64,000 bases of DNA, from assembly GCA_003290165.1 (NCBI GenBank), contig QNQO01002079.1:96001-160000 (forward strand), given 5' to 3'. Shown one piece after another: positions 12,429 to 22,587 of this stretch. Every line of letters starts with the position of its first letter. Within the stretch, counting starts at the first letter, position 1. Source of the DNA: Berberis thunbergii. Lineage: Eukaryota; Streptophyta; Magnoliopsida; Ranunculales; Berberidaceae. Position numbers and translations under genes: made by a program. Under the pieces are notes generated by a model, which saw nothing but the letters and a program-made list of their open reading frames with translations, had not been told where the DNA came from and did no database searches.

Positions 12429-12482
12429 ATTAGATTCAAAACAGACAAATGAGATTGGATTAACTTTCTTCTCAAGCCATTT

Positions 12483-13280
12483 TTAAAATTTAGTACAATC
12501 CTTCCTCATGTGCCCCTTCTTTTCACAGAAGAAACACTTGGATTCTTTCTTAATGTCAGCTTTGGGAGGAATTTTGTCTTTGTCCCTTTTATTGGCTTGA
12601 TTTTTCTTCTTTCCTTGTGTCGCCATGAAAACACTTTCTCCCTGTTCCATTATCAGCCTCCCTTCCTCTTGAACACACATGGTCAAAACTTCATTAATTG
12701 ACCACTTATCCTTATGCGTGTTGTAAGAGATTTTGAAGGGTCCATACTGCTGCGGAAGAGTGTTCAAAATGTAGTGCACAAGGAAAGTCTCAGACATCTC
12801 AACCTCAAGTTTTTTTAGCTGAGCAGCAATGTCTCTCATTTGCATGATGTGCTCTCGCACACCTTTCACACTTGTGAACCTTAAGGATGAAAACTTCATA
12901 ATTAGGGTGCTAGCAAGTGCCTTATCTTAAGTCTCAAGTTGTTCATCAATAGCCTTCAGTAATGCCTTGACATTGGTATACAGTTTGACAGCACCACGAA
13001 TGTCAGCAGAAATTTTGGTCTTAATGAGCATCACACTGAGGCGGTTAGACCGCTCTCATTGCTCATGAAGAGTAATTTCAGCTTGAGTGTTGGTTCCAGA
13101 AATTGGTGGTTCTTCTTTCCTGATAGCATAGTCAATGTCCATGCACCCTAAGTGAAGGAGAATTCTTTCCTTCCAAACTCTATAGTTTTCACCATTTAAT
13201 TCGGGAATATCAATTTTAATATCAGAGAAATTCGCAAGTTGCACAATTGCAAACATAAATAAATACATGTTTAACAACAA
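12483..13280 (-). pseudogene. Copia gag (nucleocapsid) with stop codons
   Basis: Two open pieces in the minus direction make up a copia Gag. 13056-13280 holds the start of the capsid region (LNGENYRVWKERILLHLG). 12483-12899 holds the rest (MQMRDIAAQLKKLEVEM, VHYILNTLPQQYGPFK) and a CCHC zinc knuckle, CFFCEKKGHMRKDC. Between them the reading is broken by a TGA at about 13055 (tryptophan in relatives) and a TAA at about 12930. A further stop after the knuckle at 12483 breaks the join to protease. Gag would form the particle that packages element RNA. Neighbours and order agree with copia. Confidence 0.85.
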
Positions 13281-14500
13281 TTGAGACAGATCAACAAATA
13301 TTATGATTCACCAATGTAAACCATATTAAGATTGAATCCAATGACATAAAAATTGCATGTGGGCTAAATTTTTAATTCAACTAGATTCATATTTTTTGAT
13401 AGAATTATCAAATTTGTTTCACAAAATAATTTGATATACTATCCATTATCTCTATGATAAAACTATCAAATTCTTGTCCATAATTCCCGTGGGTAGATTA
13501 TGCAAGATTATTTAATATTTTATCCTAATTAATTATGCAAAATATAATAAATTTTCCTGTGGGATAAATTTTATTATATTGAGCATAATTAATAACAATA
13601 ATGTCTAATATTGCCTTATGTGATCCTAAACTTAACATAATATATAATTTTATTTAATCAAAGATATTGTGACTACTCTCTAATTAAATAAGATTATGTG
13701 GATCACAAAATTCAATTGCTAATTCATTATGCAATTTATAACTTTTGTATGTGATCTCAAAATGCATACAACAAAAGCAAAAATCTAAGCACATAAACAT
13801 TCAATATTAACAAAATATGCAAAAATGATTCTAGTGGTGCAAATAGCACAAAAACAGTTTTGGGCTAATTCAGACCCACTAGTGTGACCCTGACCCAATC
13901 TAGGCTACTAACTAAATTAAATGAAACAACCCAAGATGATATAATTGTTGACCCAAAGGAAAGAGGTCCAATCCATTCAATTAAAAAGAAAACAAAGTGT
14001 TTAATTGAACATCAAAATTGAGTCTACGACCACCCAAACACTGTATATTTACGATTTCTAACCGACCCATAAAATTATGTCGCATCAAAACAATTCAATA
14101 TTGTAACTTAGAAATCAAACATACGATCGGTGTTTACAAAATAAAAAATAATTCGCAAACACACAAACAAAACAAGGCAGAGGCTATATAGGTGCTCTGA
14201 TACCAAATGAAAGTCATCTAATTAAACTTCCTAACATGTTTAAATGACATAACAAAAGAATAAATAATCTAAAACAAGGATCGATAAATACCTCTCGCCA
14301 TTGCTAGTTGATCGTTTAGCGTCTTCTCTTTTCTGCGTTGGATTCTTCAAAGCATTCTGAAATCCTCACTTTTATGGAGCAGTTATTTTTAGAGAAAATC
14401 ATGCTTGGGGACCCAACATGGCACCACTTTTATAGACGTTTTTTCATCCAAAAACCGTCTTGGTTAGGTGCCATAGGCAGCTATTAGCAGTTCACAATTG
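13281..14500 (-). other. Copia 5' leader, primer-binding site and 5' LTR region
   Basis: The minus strand shows TGGTATCAGAGC at 14194-14205, the complement of initiator tRNA-Met. LTR-like sequence starts at about 14208 and includes a TATA-like CTATAAAAG near 14430. The 0.9-kb leader between the primer site and gag is AT-rich with no coding signal. The LTR outer boundary could not be fixed because the partner LTR is missing. Confidence 0.6.
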
Positions 14501-14981
14501 TGAGACTCTTGGGTGGTTTCTGAAAATTTACGGACCACTTATGGAGAGATTCAAATAACTTACAATTATGAGCAATTTGGAAATAGAGAAATGAGAAAGA
14601 AAATACCCAAACTAGATAGACGATCATCATCAATATTAAATCCTTGATATGACACTTTGTTGTTTCAACTTTAACAATAGGGACTTTGATACATGAGGAC
14701 TTCATGTTATCATGGGACTCACATTAATATTTGGTTGCAAAAACAAAAACACTTGTTTTATATAACTATAGCCACATGTTCTATCATCTATGAATTCCAC
14801 TTATGAATGATTCTCATAGAAAACACTTTTAACCAAAAACATAAAAAAATAAAAACCAAAAAAGAAGGAGAAGAAAAATGAAAGATAATGTTTTCAAAGA
14901 TAAACAAATGCAATTTGGTTATTGCTTGATGTCAAATGAATACATAACACACTTATATATGGAGTGAAAAGAAAATAATAG
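14501..14981. other. Unassigned spacer
   Basis: AT-rich sequence between the copia 5' LTR region and the next Tat-like element; nothing recognisable on either strand. Confidence 0.4.
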
Positions 14982-15560
14982 TGATGCGTGCAAAATCCAT
15001 TCTCCAGTAAATGTGACCTGCAAAACAAATGTTAGACTGCCAAAGACCACCTTTTCGGTGGCCGAAGGCACTGCGATCTTCAGACAGTAACTTAGTTTGA
15101 AATGGAGATAAATATGGACAAATTCACTTAAAAGTTGCATGCCTTTGTCGAATGTTCTTTTTACCTTTTTTTAATCCCTTAACCCTTTCCACCCCAGATA
15201 CCATCAGCTGGGATCAACTCCGTGACCTAGTGATACCATCCGCCACTGCTCAACCACTGAGCCATCACACCTTTGGCCTTGTTCCATTCACCTTATATAA
15301 TGGCCGTTGTTAATTCCTTGCGTGACTTAAGCATGTGAGGCGCAACGAGAAGAAACGTTATTCGTAACGGTCTCGTTCTTTATGAAAATATGTTATCAGA
15401 GGCATAACTCCCTCCGTGACTTTTTTCTCTGTAAAGTTCCCTCTCTTTAAGTGTGAACTTTATTGGGTCTGAATTTGGGCTTTTAACTAAGGTTTATTCT
15501 GACGGGCCCTGTTTGGGCTTTCAGGACTGGATTTTCCCTTTTGGGGTTTTATGAATTGGC
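14982..15560 (-). repeat. 3' LTR of the gag-only Tat-like element
   Basis: The first 130 bp match 19691-19825, and parts match the reverse complement of the plus-strand LTRs 31254-31714 and 32853-33284 (for example CGTTGCGCC, TTAAGTCACGCA and the TATA region). A SINE interrupts it at about 15165-15283. The left edge at 14982 is sharp; the right edge is approximate. Confidence 0.6.
15165..15283 (-). mobile_element. tRNA-derived SINE copy 1
   Basis: Read on the minus strand: a tRNA-like head (GTGTGATGGCTCAGTGG, box A-like, then GGTATCACTAGGTCACGG), a box-B-like GTTGATCCC, and a pyrimidine/purine tail ending in an A-rich run (aaaaaaaggtaaaaag). A second copy of the same family lies at 58720-58838, also minus. 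It interrupts LTR sequence, which supports a separate insertion. The target duplication is unclear. Confidence 0.6.
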
Positions 15561-15935
15561 CTGGTTTTGGGATACTTGATCTTGGTGATGGATGATTCCT
15601 TCTACATGTACGGCTGCAATATCAGTCTTATTTGATGAATCATCAGCTACTCCCTTTTTATTTAGTGGGCATGTCGATGTGGCCACTATCTTGGCGACGG
15701 TTGGACTTTTGAATTCATCATTGTCTCGCATTTAATGTTGTTAGCAGCTTTTGGTGAGTTGGTATCAAGATCTCTTATTCGTCGATTCATTTTGCGCACG
15801 TATTTTGGGATTTCGTGCAACCATCATATCTCTAGTTTTTGCTTATTAGGTTCAATATTTTGATCTGCCAAAAAGCCCCTATGACTACATCTTGATTTAT
15901 ATGTCTGAACTTTCTAATCTGATATATAGTGTTGA

Positions 15936-16600
15936 ATAAGTTGACTTGCTTGTCCCAACTTTGTTGGTCTAGCGTATTAATCAACCCAAGGTTTACCCAA
16001 GTAAGTTAACTTGTTTTCTCCAACTTTTACTTCGTTGGTCTGACGCGTCGGTCGACCCGAAGTTTGTTTGAGTAAGTTGACTTATCTATCCCAAATTACT
16101 TCGTTGGTCTGACGTGTTGGTCAACCCAAAGTTTATTCAAGTAAGTTGACTTTATCCGTCTCAACTTTTAATTCGTTGGTCTGACACGTTGGTCGACCCG
16201 AGGTTTATTTGAGTAAGTTGACTTTATCCGTCCCAACTTTTACTTTGTTAGTCTGACGAGTTGGTCGACCCGAATTTTATTCAAGTAAGTTGACTTATTT
16301 GTCCCAACTTTTACTTTGTTGGTATACGTGTTGGTCGACTCAGTTTATTTGAGTAAGTTGACTTTATCCATCCCAACTTTTACTTCGTTGGTCTGATGTG
16401 TAGGTCGACCCAAAGTTTATTTGAGCAAGTTGACTTTATCCGTCCCAACTTTTACTTCGTTGGTCCCGACTCGAAGTTTATTTGAGTAAGTTGACTTGAT
16501 CCGTCTCAACTTTTACTTTGTTGGTCTAACGTGTTGGTCAACTCGAAGTTTATTTGAGTAAGTTGACTTTATCCGTCCCAACTTTTACTTCATGGTTGAT
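15936..16600. repeat. Tandem array, about 71-bp unit, about nine copies
   Basis: The phrase GTAAGTTGACTTTATCC recurs at about 15936, 16001, 16072, 16141, 16213, 16285, 16352, 16425, 16488 and 16558, a period of about 63-73 bp. Each unit also carries CCAACTTTTACTT, GTTGGTCTGACG and TTGGTCGACCC or close variants. It sits between the gag remnant and the 3' LTR, where Tat-lineage elements often carry tandem repeats. Each unit contains at least one TTGACT (W-box core), some also GGTCAA. Confidence 0.85.
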
Positions 16601-16795
16601 CAGACAAGAAGTTTTGTGTTTGACTTATATGTCCCAACCCTTTGTTTGTGGCTTGATATGCTAATTGTTTGGCTTTAATGCCTCAATTTTGTGCTTAAGA
16701 TGGAGAGTTTTGAACTCATAATTTTATTGATAACCTTGTTTCGGGTCTTTAACAATCTATAGTAGTAGTAGTCATTCATTTCTCATAAAGTTACA

Positions 16796-17161
16796 CTATG
16801 TTGTATGGTTTGCATTGTATTTTTTTTTTACTTTTGCTCGATTTGTTCTACCTTGAGCGGTCTTAACTTTTTCGTTGTAACTTCTTCCTCCATGATTCTC
16901 TGTAGTTTTGGTGTTTGTATATTGTTGTCGTGAGGTAGCTAATAAACTCGGAATGCTTCTTGATCGAATTACTGGTCGTATGCCATTGACAGGTTGGTTC
17001 TGACGAGCATAATATAATGTAGCCTCGAATTGTCCAATCATGCTCACATCAGTACCTGCTACCAAGGCTTCATTAGTCGATTCATAAAATTGGTTTGCGT
17101 CAAATTCATTGTCAGTAATGTAGGAGGCGTTGTTGGCCTTGTCGTGGATGATGTGGGTCAA
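16796..17161 (-). CDS. Unrecognised 121-residue frame in the Tat-like element
   Basis: A single open frame, basic at the C-terminus (ends KVKTAQGRTNRAKVKKKYN) and acidic at the start (YITDNEFDANQFYE). No family was recognised. It lies downstream of the gag remnant and upstream of the tandem array in the same direction, so it may be an element-specific protein or a leftover of the gag-pol polyprotein. It could also be chance. Confidence 0.3.
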   Translation of the reverse strand: MTHIIHDKANNASYITDNEFDANQFYESTNEALVAGTDVSMIGQFEATLYYARQNQPVNGIRPVIRSRSIPSLLATSRQQYTNTKTTENHGGRSYNEKVKTAQGRTNRAKVKKKYNANHTT

Positions 17162-17377
17162 GCTTGTAAGTCCTTTGGGTTATATTGGTTGGCTTCCATT
17201 TGAAGTGTCAATTTTCTTCACGCTCCTCGTTGTGAGTTGTCATACTGATTTATCTGGTCTTGTTTGATGTCACTGGCGCTTTTTTGATTAGATCAGCTCG
17301 AGTGGGCGATGTTATTGGTTGTTTATTTGGTTGGCTTGATTGTTTGCTTCATCTAGCTGCGCGGTGTAGGGCGTATA

Positions 17378-18480
17378 TCAGTTCTTTGGGTTTTTATTTT
17401 GATCTAGTAAGGGTGTATGCCTTCTTTTTCCCTTTGGGCTGTTTGTCAAACAGCCCGAGAATTCGTCTAGTGATCCTCTTTGACCCCAGTGCTCGATTTC
17501 ATCTTTCAGGTTGTAGGAGTCTTCAGTGTCATGCCCGCGATCCTTGTGGAAAGAGTAGTATTTGCTCTTGTCTCGCCCCTCTGGGCCTCCTCTCATCTTC
17601 AGTGGCCAATTGACATCTTCCCATTTCGCCATAGATTTTAGTATGTTCACTCGACTTGTCTTCAAGGTCATGTATGGTTTGTATGTCTTTTTCACCAAGC
17701 TTGTTACCCGCTCATGCCCGAGCCTTGCCAGTTGTAGCTTTTTGGATTCTTGTTGTTTGAATTTGGGTCTGCCATTGGTCTGATGCCTTTTTGACTGAAC
17801 GTTTTCCTCCCAGGGTCTGTCGTTTCTTCTTATTTCTTCCCTCCTTTTCGCACCTCTTCGAGTGGGCTTCTATCTCGAATTCGTTCTTCTTTTTGGCAAC
17901 TATCATCTCCTCGAGAGTGATATGTTTTTGAGCGGTCTTCAATACAATTGCCATGCTTTTCGAGGTTCTAGGTTCAGAGCATCGAAAAAGGGTCATCTTT
18001 TCAACCCGACGGTGAAAGTATCGATGGCCGTGTCGTTACTGCATCCGTCGATCATTGTCAACTCGTTAGTAAAACGAGTGATGTACTCCATTATTGTCTC
18101 CTCAGGCTTCTGTATGATATGAAGCAAGTAGTATGGCCCTTCCTCATCCGTTGACTGCCGATGAACCTTGTGATGAAGGCGGTAGCTAGCGCCTGGAATG
18201 AATCTATTGAGCTTGGTGGTAGGTTGTTGAACCAAGTCATCATTGTAGAGGTGAGACTGGTCGGAAACGTTCTGCATAAGATGGATTTTGTGTTTTCCTT
18301 CAACACCATCATGTGGTGAAAGTGTCACAGATAGTCTGTCGGATCGATGGTGCCATCATATACTTCAAACTTTGGTGGGATGAACTTATTTGGCATAGAA
18401 GTCACCATGAATGCGTCGGAAAATGGTGGCTTGGCTAGTTCGTACAGTACATTAGGATCTGTGACTCTTATCCTGAATGA
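17378..18480 (-). pseudogene. Tat-type gag with frameshifts
   Basis: Capsid-region sequence is split over two frames. 18091-18312 reads CRTFPTSLTSTMMTWFNNL then ITRFIGSQR. 17993-18328 continues with YLLHIIQKPEETIMEYITRF and NELTMIDGC, all typical of Tat/Retand Gag. After a broken stretch, 17378-17698 shows the spacer and a degenerate zinc-binding segment (YYSFHKDRGHDTEDSYNLKDEIE; relatives start with Cys where Tyr stands). Gag would build the particle. At least two frameshifts make this copy dead. No pol domain follows. Confidence 0.75.
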
Positions 18481-18665
18481 GATTCAGTAGGAGTCTCATC
18501 GCTTCGAGGATCCCATCTTGAAGTGGTTCGCTGCTTTTGAGATTCACCTGTAGAAGTTCTGCTGGAAATTCATTGGCAGAGTTTTGTTTGGAGCGGCAAT
18601 TGGACGAGGTCGGCGGATGGAGCACGCTCTTGGGTGAATTTTTCTACCATTTTGATCATGCGGTC

Positions 18666-19332
18666 TGTAACGACCCGATCCGCACAATACGATATTGTTC
18701 GCTCTGGGCCCAACCGGCCCACACGACTTTAAAAGGCCTCGTACTATGGGGATCCAACTTCGCACATATATAGCACATCCCCCTGCCACGCCCAGGCGAT
18801 ATGGGACTATCTCCCCCCTTTGTAACTTGCCAACCCTCTTAGGCATGGGCCTGGGCCTATTGGGATCCAACCCTCGTCCACATCGGCACACTTCCTGCTG
18901 GGTCAGGCTCTGATACCATTCTTTAACGAGCCGATCCGCACAGTAAGATATTGTCTGCTATGGGCCCAACCGGCCCGCACGGCTTTAAAAGGCCTCGTAC
19001 TATGGGGATCCAACTTCGCACATATATAACAAATCCCCCTTCCACGCCCAGGCGATATGGGACTATTTTCCCCCTTTGTAGCTTGCCAACCCTCTTGAGC
19101 CTGGGCCTATTGGGCTCCAACCCTCGCCCTCCCCCTTAGGTCCGCCCACACAAGGGTCTCCACAGTCCACCCCCTTAAGGCCCACCGTCCACATCGGCAC
19201 ACTTCAGGCTGGGTCAGGCTCTGATACCATTCTTTAACAACCCGATCCGCACAATAGGATATTGTCCGCTTTGGGCCCAACCGGCCCGCACGGCTTTAAA
19301 AGGCCTCGTACTATGCGAATTGGGTCGTTACA
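18666..19332 (-). mobile_element. TRIM retrotransposon, tandem form with three short LTRs
   Basis: Flanked by a perfect CGGTC duplication (18661-18665 and 19333-19337). It starts TGTAACGACCC and ends GGGTCGTTACA. About 100-bp LTR copies begin at 18666, about 18923 and about 19233 and share CCGATCCGCACA, GATATTGT, GGGCCCAACCGGCCC and CTTTAAAAGGCCTCGTACTATG. Two complements of the tRNA-Met primer site (GGCTCTGATACCA) lie at 18906-18918 and 19217-19229, each just left of the next LTR, giving minus orientation. There is no coding capacity. The arrangement LTR-interior-LTR-interior-LTR implies unequal recombination or insertion of a multimer. The sequence type resembles the TRIMs beginning TGTAACGGCCC found in many eudicots. 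Confidence 0.8.
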
Positions 19333-19690
19333 CGGTCCATCTGGGCCACGAGTGTCCGTGGCATTTGGATGAATTTTTCTACCATTTTTCTACACGAGGG
19401 TCTATGGCATTGTCGCCAGATGTTTGTGATATTTGGGCTATTGCATGTTGTGGCTCTCCATTGTCGGGCATGATTAGTCCGACATTTGTTGCTGGGTTTG
19501 AAGTGTGTACTACCGGCAGCGCAGCTTCGCTGGTGGAAAAATTGTTTTGATTGTTGTCGGGCAAAGGGTTTGTAGAGTGTTCCATCTGTTCTGAAGGTTT
19601 CTCAATCGTTGATTAGAGTTGAGAAAATTTGTTACTATAGATTCACTTCTTCAAAGGAAAACTTGTCATTCTCCATGGACGGCGCCAAAC

Positions 19691-19825
19691 TGATGCGTCC
19701 AAAATTTGTTCTCCAGTAAATGTGAACTGAAAACAAATGTAAAGACTGTCAAATACCACTTTTCGGTGGCCAAAGGAACTCCGTTGCTTAAGTCAGTAGA
19801 TACTTCATCATTATTTCGAAATCAC
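19691..19825 (-). repeat. Truncated 5' LTR of the gag-only Tat-like element
   Basis: This stretch matches 14982-15115, including TTCTCCAGTAAATGTGA and TTTTCGGTGGCC. Beyond about 19825 the similarity stops, so the promoter half is missing and this copy cannot start transcription normally. The adjacent primer-binding site is at about 19669-19687. Confidence 0.7.
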
Positions 19826-19940
19826 ACCACGTCACCCTGGTTGTAAAAACCTGGTTTCCAGCATTTTTGTTGTTACAATCCTCCATGTACATATTTACTT
19901 AAACTTGAGTAATAAATGGGGGACCCCAGAAATGAAATAT

Positions 19941-20050
19941 TGTATAATCCTTCAGGTGCACACTAATTTTATTGATGGATGATTATGGTTTCCTTGATCT
20001 AGGTGGATCATCTATCATTAGAGTTAGTGTGCACATGGAGGATTGTATCG
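19941..20050. repeat. Long imperfect hairpin (fold-back, miRNA-precursor-like)
   Basis: The left arm (TATAATCCTTCAGGTGCACAC, continuing through TGATGGATGAT) pairs with the right arm ending ..GTTAGTGTGCACATGGAGGA. The second half of the stem pairs ATTGATGGATGAT with ATCATCTATCATT. Arms are about 45 nt and the loop about 13 nt. A related phrase (TACAATCCTCCATGTACATA) occurs just upstream at 19875. It could be a small MITE or a precursor-like foldback. Confidence 0.55.
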
Positions 20051-20204
20051 CACATTCTTTATGTGATTCCCAATTATCACTTTTTATTAGACAACGACTA
20101 CTCCACACAACCATATATGTTGTCTCACACGACCATGTATTTTTTTTCTCTTAACCCACACTACCCAAAAAACTGTTTTTGAAAAAACAGTAACATAAAA
20201 AAAG

Positions 20205-20765
20205 AATAACTTTTGACCAATTTAATCTCTCAATTGAGATTGATTCTCAAGCTCATAAAACCATAAAAATTATAGTACTATGAGTTATCTAATAAACACA
20301 ATTTGAATCACTTGAAAATATTTTGAAATGAGCAAGTTATGGTCATTTTACTAAAATCGCGCAAATCTTTATCGCCATGAGAACGGGGTAGTGTGTCTGA
20401 CTTGCGGCCAATTTATATGCTCGATCAAGACTGATTATGAAGCACATTAAAACACAAATATTATATTACTATGAGTTATCTAATAAACACAATTTAAATC
20501 ACTTAAAAATGATTTGAAATAAGCAAGTTATGGTCATTTTACTAAAGTCGCACAAATCCGTCTTGCAATGAAAACGGGGTAGTGTCTCTGACTTTCAACC
20601 AACTTATATACTCGATCGAGACCGATTCTCAAGCTCATCAAAATCGAAAACTTGTATTACTATAAGTTACCTAATAAACACAATTTAAATCACTTAAAAA
20701 TATTTTGAAATGAACAAGTTATGACCATTTAACTAAAGTTGCGCAAATCTGTCCGAAAAAAGTTT
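20205..20765. repeat. Satellite-like tandem repeat, about 190 bp, three copies
   Basis: Three diverged units contain in order: CCAA(T/C)TTA..CTCGATC, GATTCTCAAGCTCAT, TAATAAACACAATTTAAAT, GAAAT(G/A)A(G/A)CAAGTTATG and GAAAACGGGGTAGTGT. Repeated anchors near 20214, 20404 and 20596 give a period of about 190 bp, close to nucleosome-length plant satellite monomers. No coding signal. Confidence 0.75.
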
Positions 20766-21399
20766 GTTTTCACCAATTTGCCTAGACCTATGCGAGGATA
20801 AGCCTAAACCTCCATTGGTCAGGTGAGGGTTTGAAAAAACCTCGCATTGATCTAGGAGAGGATTTGCCTTCCCTAAATTAGATTATAAAATCTTTTCTTT
20901 AAATGGTATTTATTTCCTTGTCTAAAATGAAGATGACACTTTACAACCCTTTTTTTACTTTCGATCCTTCTATCTCTATCTCCATGCAAAACCATATCTT
21001 TGTCCCTTCAACATCTCTCCTCACCCTAATTTTTCTTCTTCTTCACCACTATCACGCGCTAAAACCTTCTCTTGGAAATTATACACGCTCATTTGTGAAA
21101 ACCTAATCTTGTAATCTTCTAAAAACCCACCCTATAAACAAGACTTGTATCGAGTTCAAAACAAACCACAATGATTAAGGTTTTTTTTTTTTTTAAATTT
21201 AATAGATATTATCTAATTTTGACTACAAGGTTGAAATAGAGGAAACTACATGTCCTCGTTTACTATTTTATATTTTTATATCAACTCCCACTACCAATGG
21301 AAATGGATTTGTATTGTCTCCTGTCCACATTCACCAAGTTTTCTACGCGATCTCATCAAATATCACCTCTTTTTGCCGATCACTATTTACATTTTAGTG
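20766..21399. other. Unassigned spacer
   Basis: AT-rich sequence with short pyrimidine-rich frames only; no recognised gene or repeat apart from the target-site copy GAATC at 21400-21404. Confidence 0.4.
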
Positions 21400-21404
21400 G
21401 AATC

Positions 21405-22587
21405 TGCCGTCCGTCCGGTCGGGTCGGGTCGGGTCATTTAGAGAGCAAAACATCTTTTTGCTGAAATTTTTATTTAAATGAAAAATTGAAATGAGTCCAA
21501 ACGGTCTCTCAAGACCACGTCTTGGCTCCGTGATTTTTGGCGAAAAATCCGCCACCATATCTTCCCACGACTTGATCTTGCTAATGCATCTAGTCCTTAT
21601 CTCGGTTTTCGTTTGTATGTTTTCAACCTATAAATACCATTTCGGTTTTCAGAGTTAAAAAGGAAGAACATATAACAAAAGAGAAAAAGAGTGATTGCAA
21701 TATCGTTTTCTGCTTGAGAGAATGAAGAAAACAGAGTGATTTCTAAAACAGAGACAGTCTTGCATCTTCGAGTTCTTCCAGTGTTCTTCGAGTTTTTACA
21801 AAATAGAGAAAGTCTTGCTTCTTCCAGTTCTTAAGAGTTTGCAAAAACAGTTCTTCGAAATCAGAGTTTGCAAAACAACTCTCCGAAATCAGAAACAGTT
21901 CTTAAGCTTCTTCGAAATCTATTTTTTCAAAAACAGTTGCAACTTCTAAATCAGAAACAGTGCTTGCGTTTTTTTTTCAAAATAGAAACAGTTCTTCCAT
22001 TTTTTTTGCAAAACAGTAGTGCATCCAGAACGTGTTTTGTAAACAGTCATTGTTTCTGCTTATTGCCGATTTTGATTCCGAGCAAATAAGGAGATTAAGG
22101 GTGATAAGTATACCGTTCATCTATTGTGCATATTTGAACGAGACAGAGAAGATTCTGGGCTGTTTTATCCTGGGGACGGCGGGGCTACGAAACTGCTAGC
22201 ACAATCTTGGGCAGAGCCGCAAAACGTCTTAAAGAGAGCGACCTAGTCCGCGACTCAACCCAAGAAATACTGGTACCATCGATCCTAACTATTTATTGGA
22301 ATTATTTACAGCAGTTGAATCTTATACAGAAGTTACAACAAACAGGTATGTTAAGTATGAATTTACTTCATAGATTTCGTTTGTTTGTCAAAGAATGTTT
22401 GATTACATGAGTATGCTTATTTGCAATTACTATTGTTCGTATGCTTAATGTTTGGATGGAAATTATGCGTTATATTTGCATACTGGAATTTACTTAAGTA
22501 AAACATCCTATACATTATTCTAGCAAAATAATTAGGAATGTCTTACTGTGACATTATAGGTGCTGATCTATATAAGCAATTCCAACA
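21405..22587 (+). repeat. 5' LTR (232 bp shorter than its partner)
   Basis: Starts TGCCGTCCGTCC directly after GAATC and includes a (TCGGG)n run, a TATA box (CCTATAAATACC, 21628-21639), and repeated ACAGTTCTTC-type phrases. A 67-residue frame at 22207-22410 occurs in both LTRs and is likely chance or leader sequence. Confidence 0.85.
21628..21639 (+). promoter_or_regulatory. TATA box of the copia 5' LTR
   Basis: CCTATAAATACC is a canonical TATA box, repeated in the 3' LTR at 26594-26605. It lies downstream of the missing 232 bp, so the core promoter is kept. Confidence 0.6.

Larger units (their letters stand above)
1461..14500 (-). mobile_element. Degenerate Ty1-copia retrotransposon, split by a nested element
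   Basis: On the minus strand the order is primer-binding site, gag, protease, integrase and reverse transcriptase, the Ty1-copia order. The primer-binding site matches initiator tRNA-Met: the minus strand reads TGGTATCAGAGC at 14194-14205. An LTR should begin next to it at about 14208, and a TATA-like CTATAAAAG on the minus strand near 14427-14440 fits an LTR promoter. The outer LTR edge is not sharp and about 14500 is an estimate. The body is interrupted at 2601-11372 by another LTR element inserted in the integrase region, and the coding sense on the two sides is continuous. Stop codons and frameshifts in every domain show a dead copy. The 3' LTR was not found, so the left end is truncated or unrecognisable. 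Confidence 0.85.
14982..19825 (-). mobile_element. Gag-only Tat-like gypsy element with tandem repeats
   Basis: Direct repeats beginning TGATGCGT(G/C)CAAAAT at 14982 and 19691 are LTR ends. On the minus strand the right copy ends ..ACGCATCA and is followed by a primer-binding-site-like TGGCGCCGTCCATGGAGAA (about 19669-19687). The LTR end keeps a hairpin-like ACCACCTTTTCGGTGGC. A TATA-like TTATATAAGG (minus strand, about 15285-15300) is at the place seen in the related plus-strand LTRs at 31254 and 32853. The interior holds a broken Tat-type gag and a long tandem array near the 3' LTR, as known for Tat elements. No protease, reverse transcriptase or integrase was found. The right LTR matches only to about 19825 and is truncated. 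Later insertions are a SINE (15165-15283) and a TRIM (18666-19332). Confidence 0.75.

Noticed and set aside
15936..16600. CRISPR-like repeat array
   Set aside because: Units are contiguous and diverged throughout, without conserved repeats separated by unique spacers, and the context is a plant retroelement.
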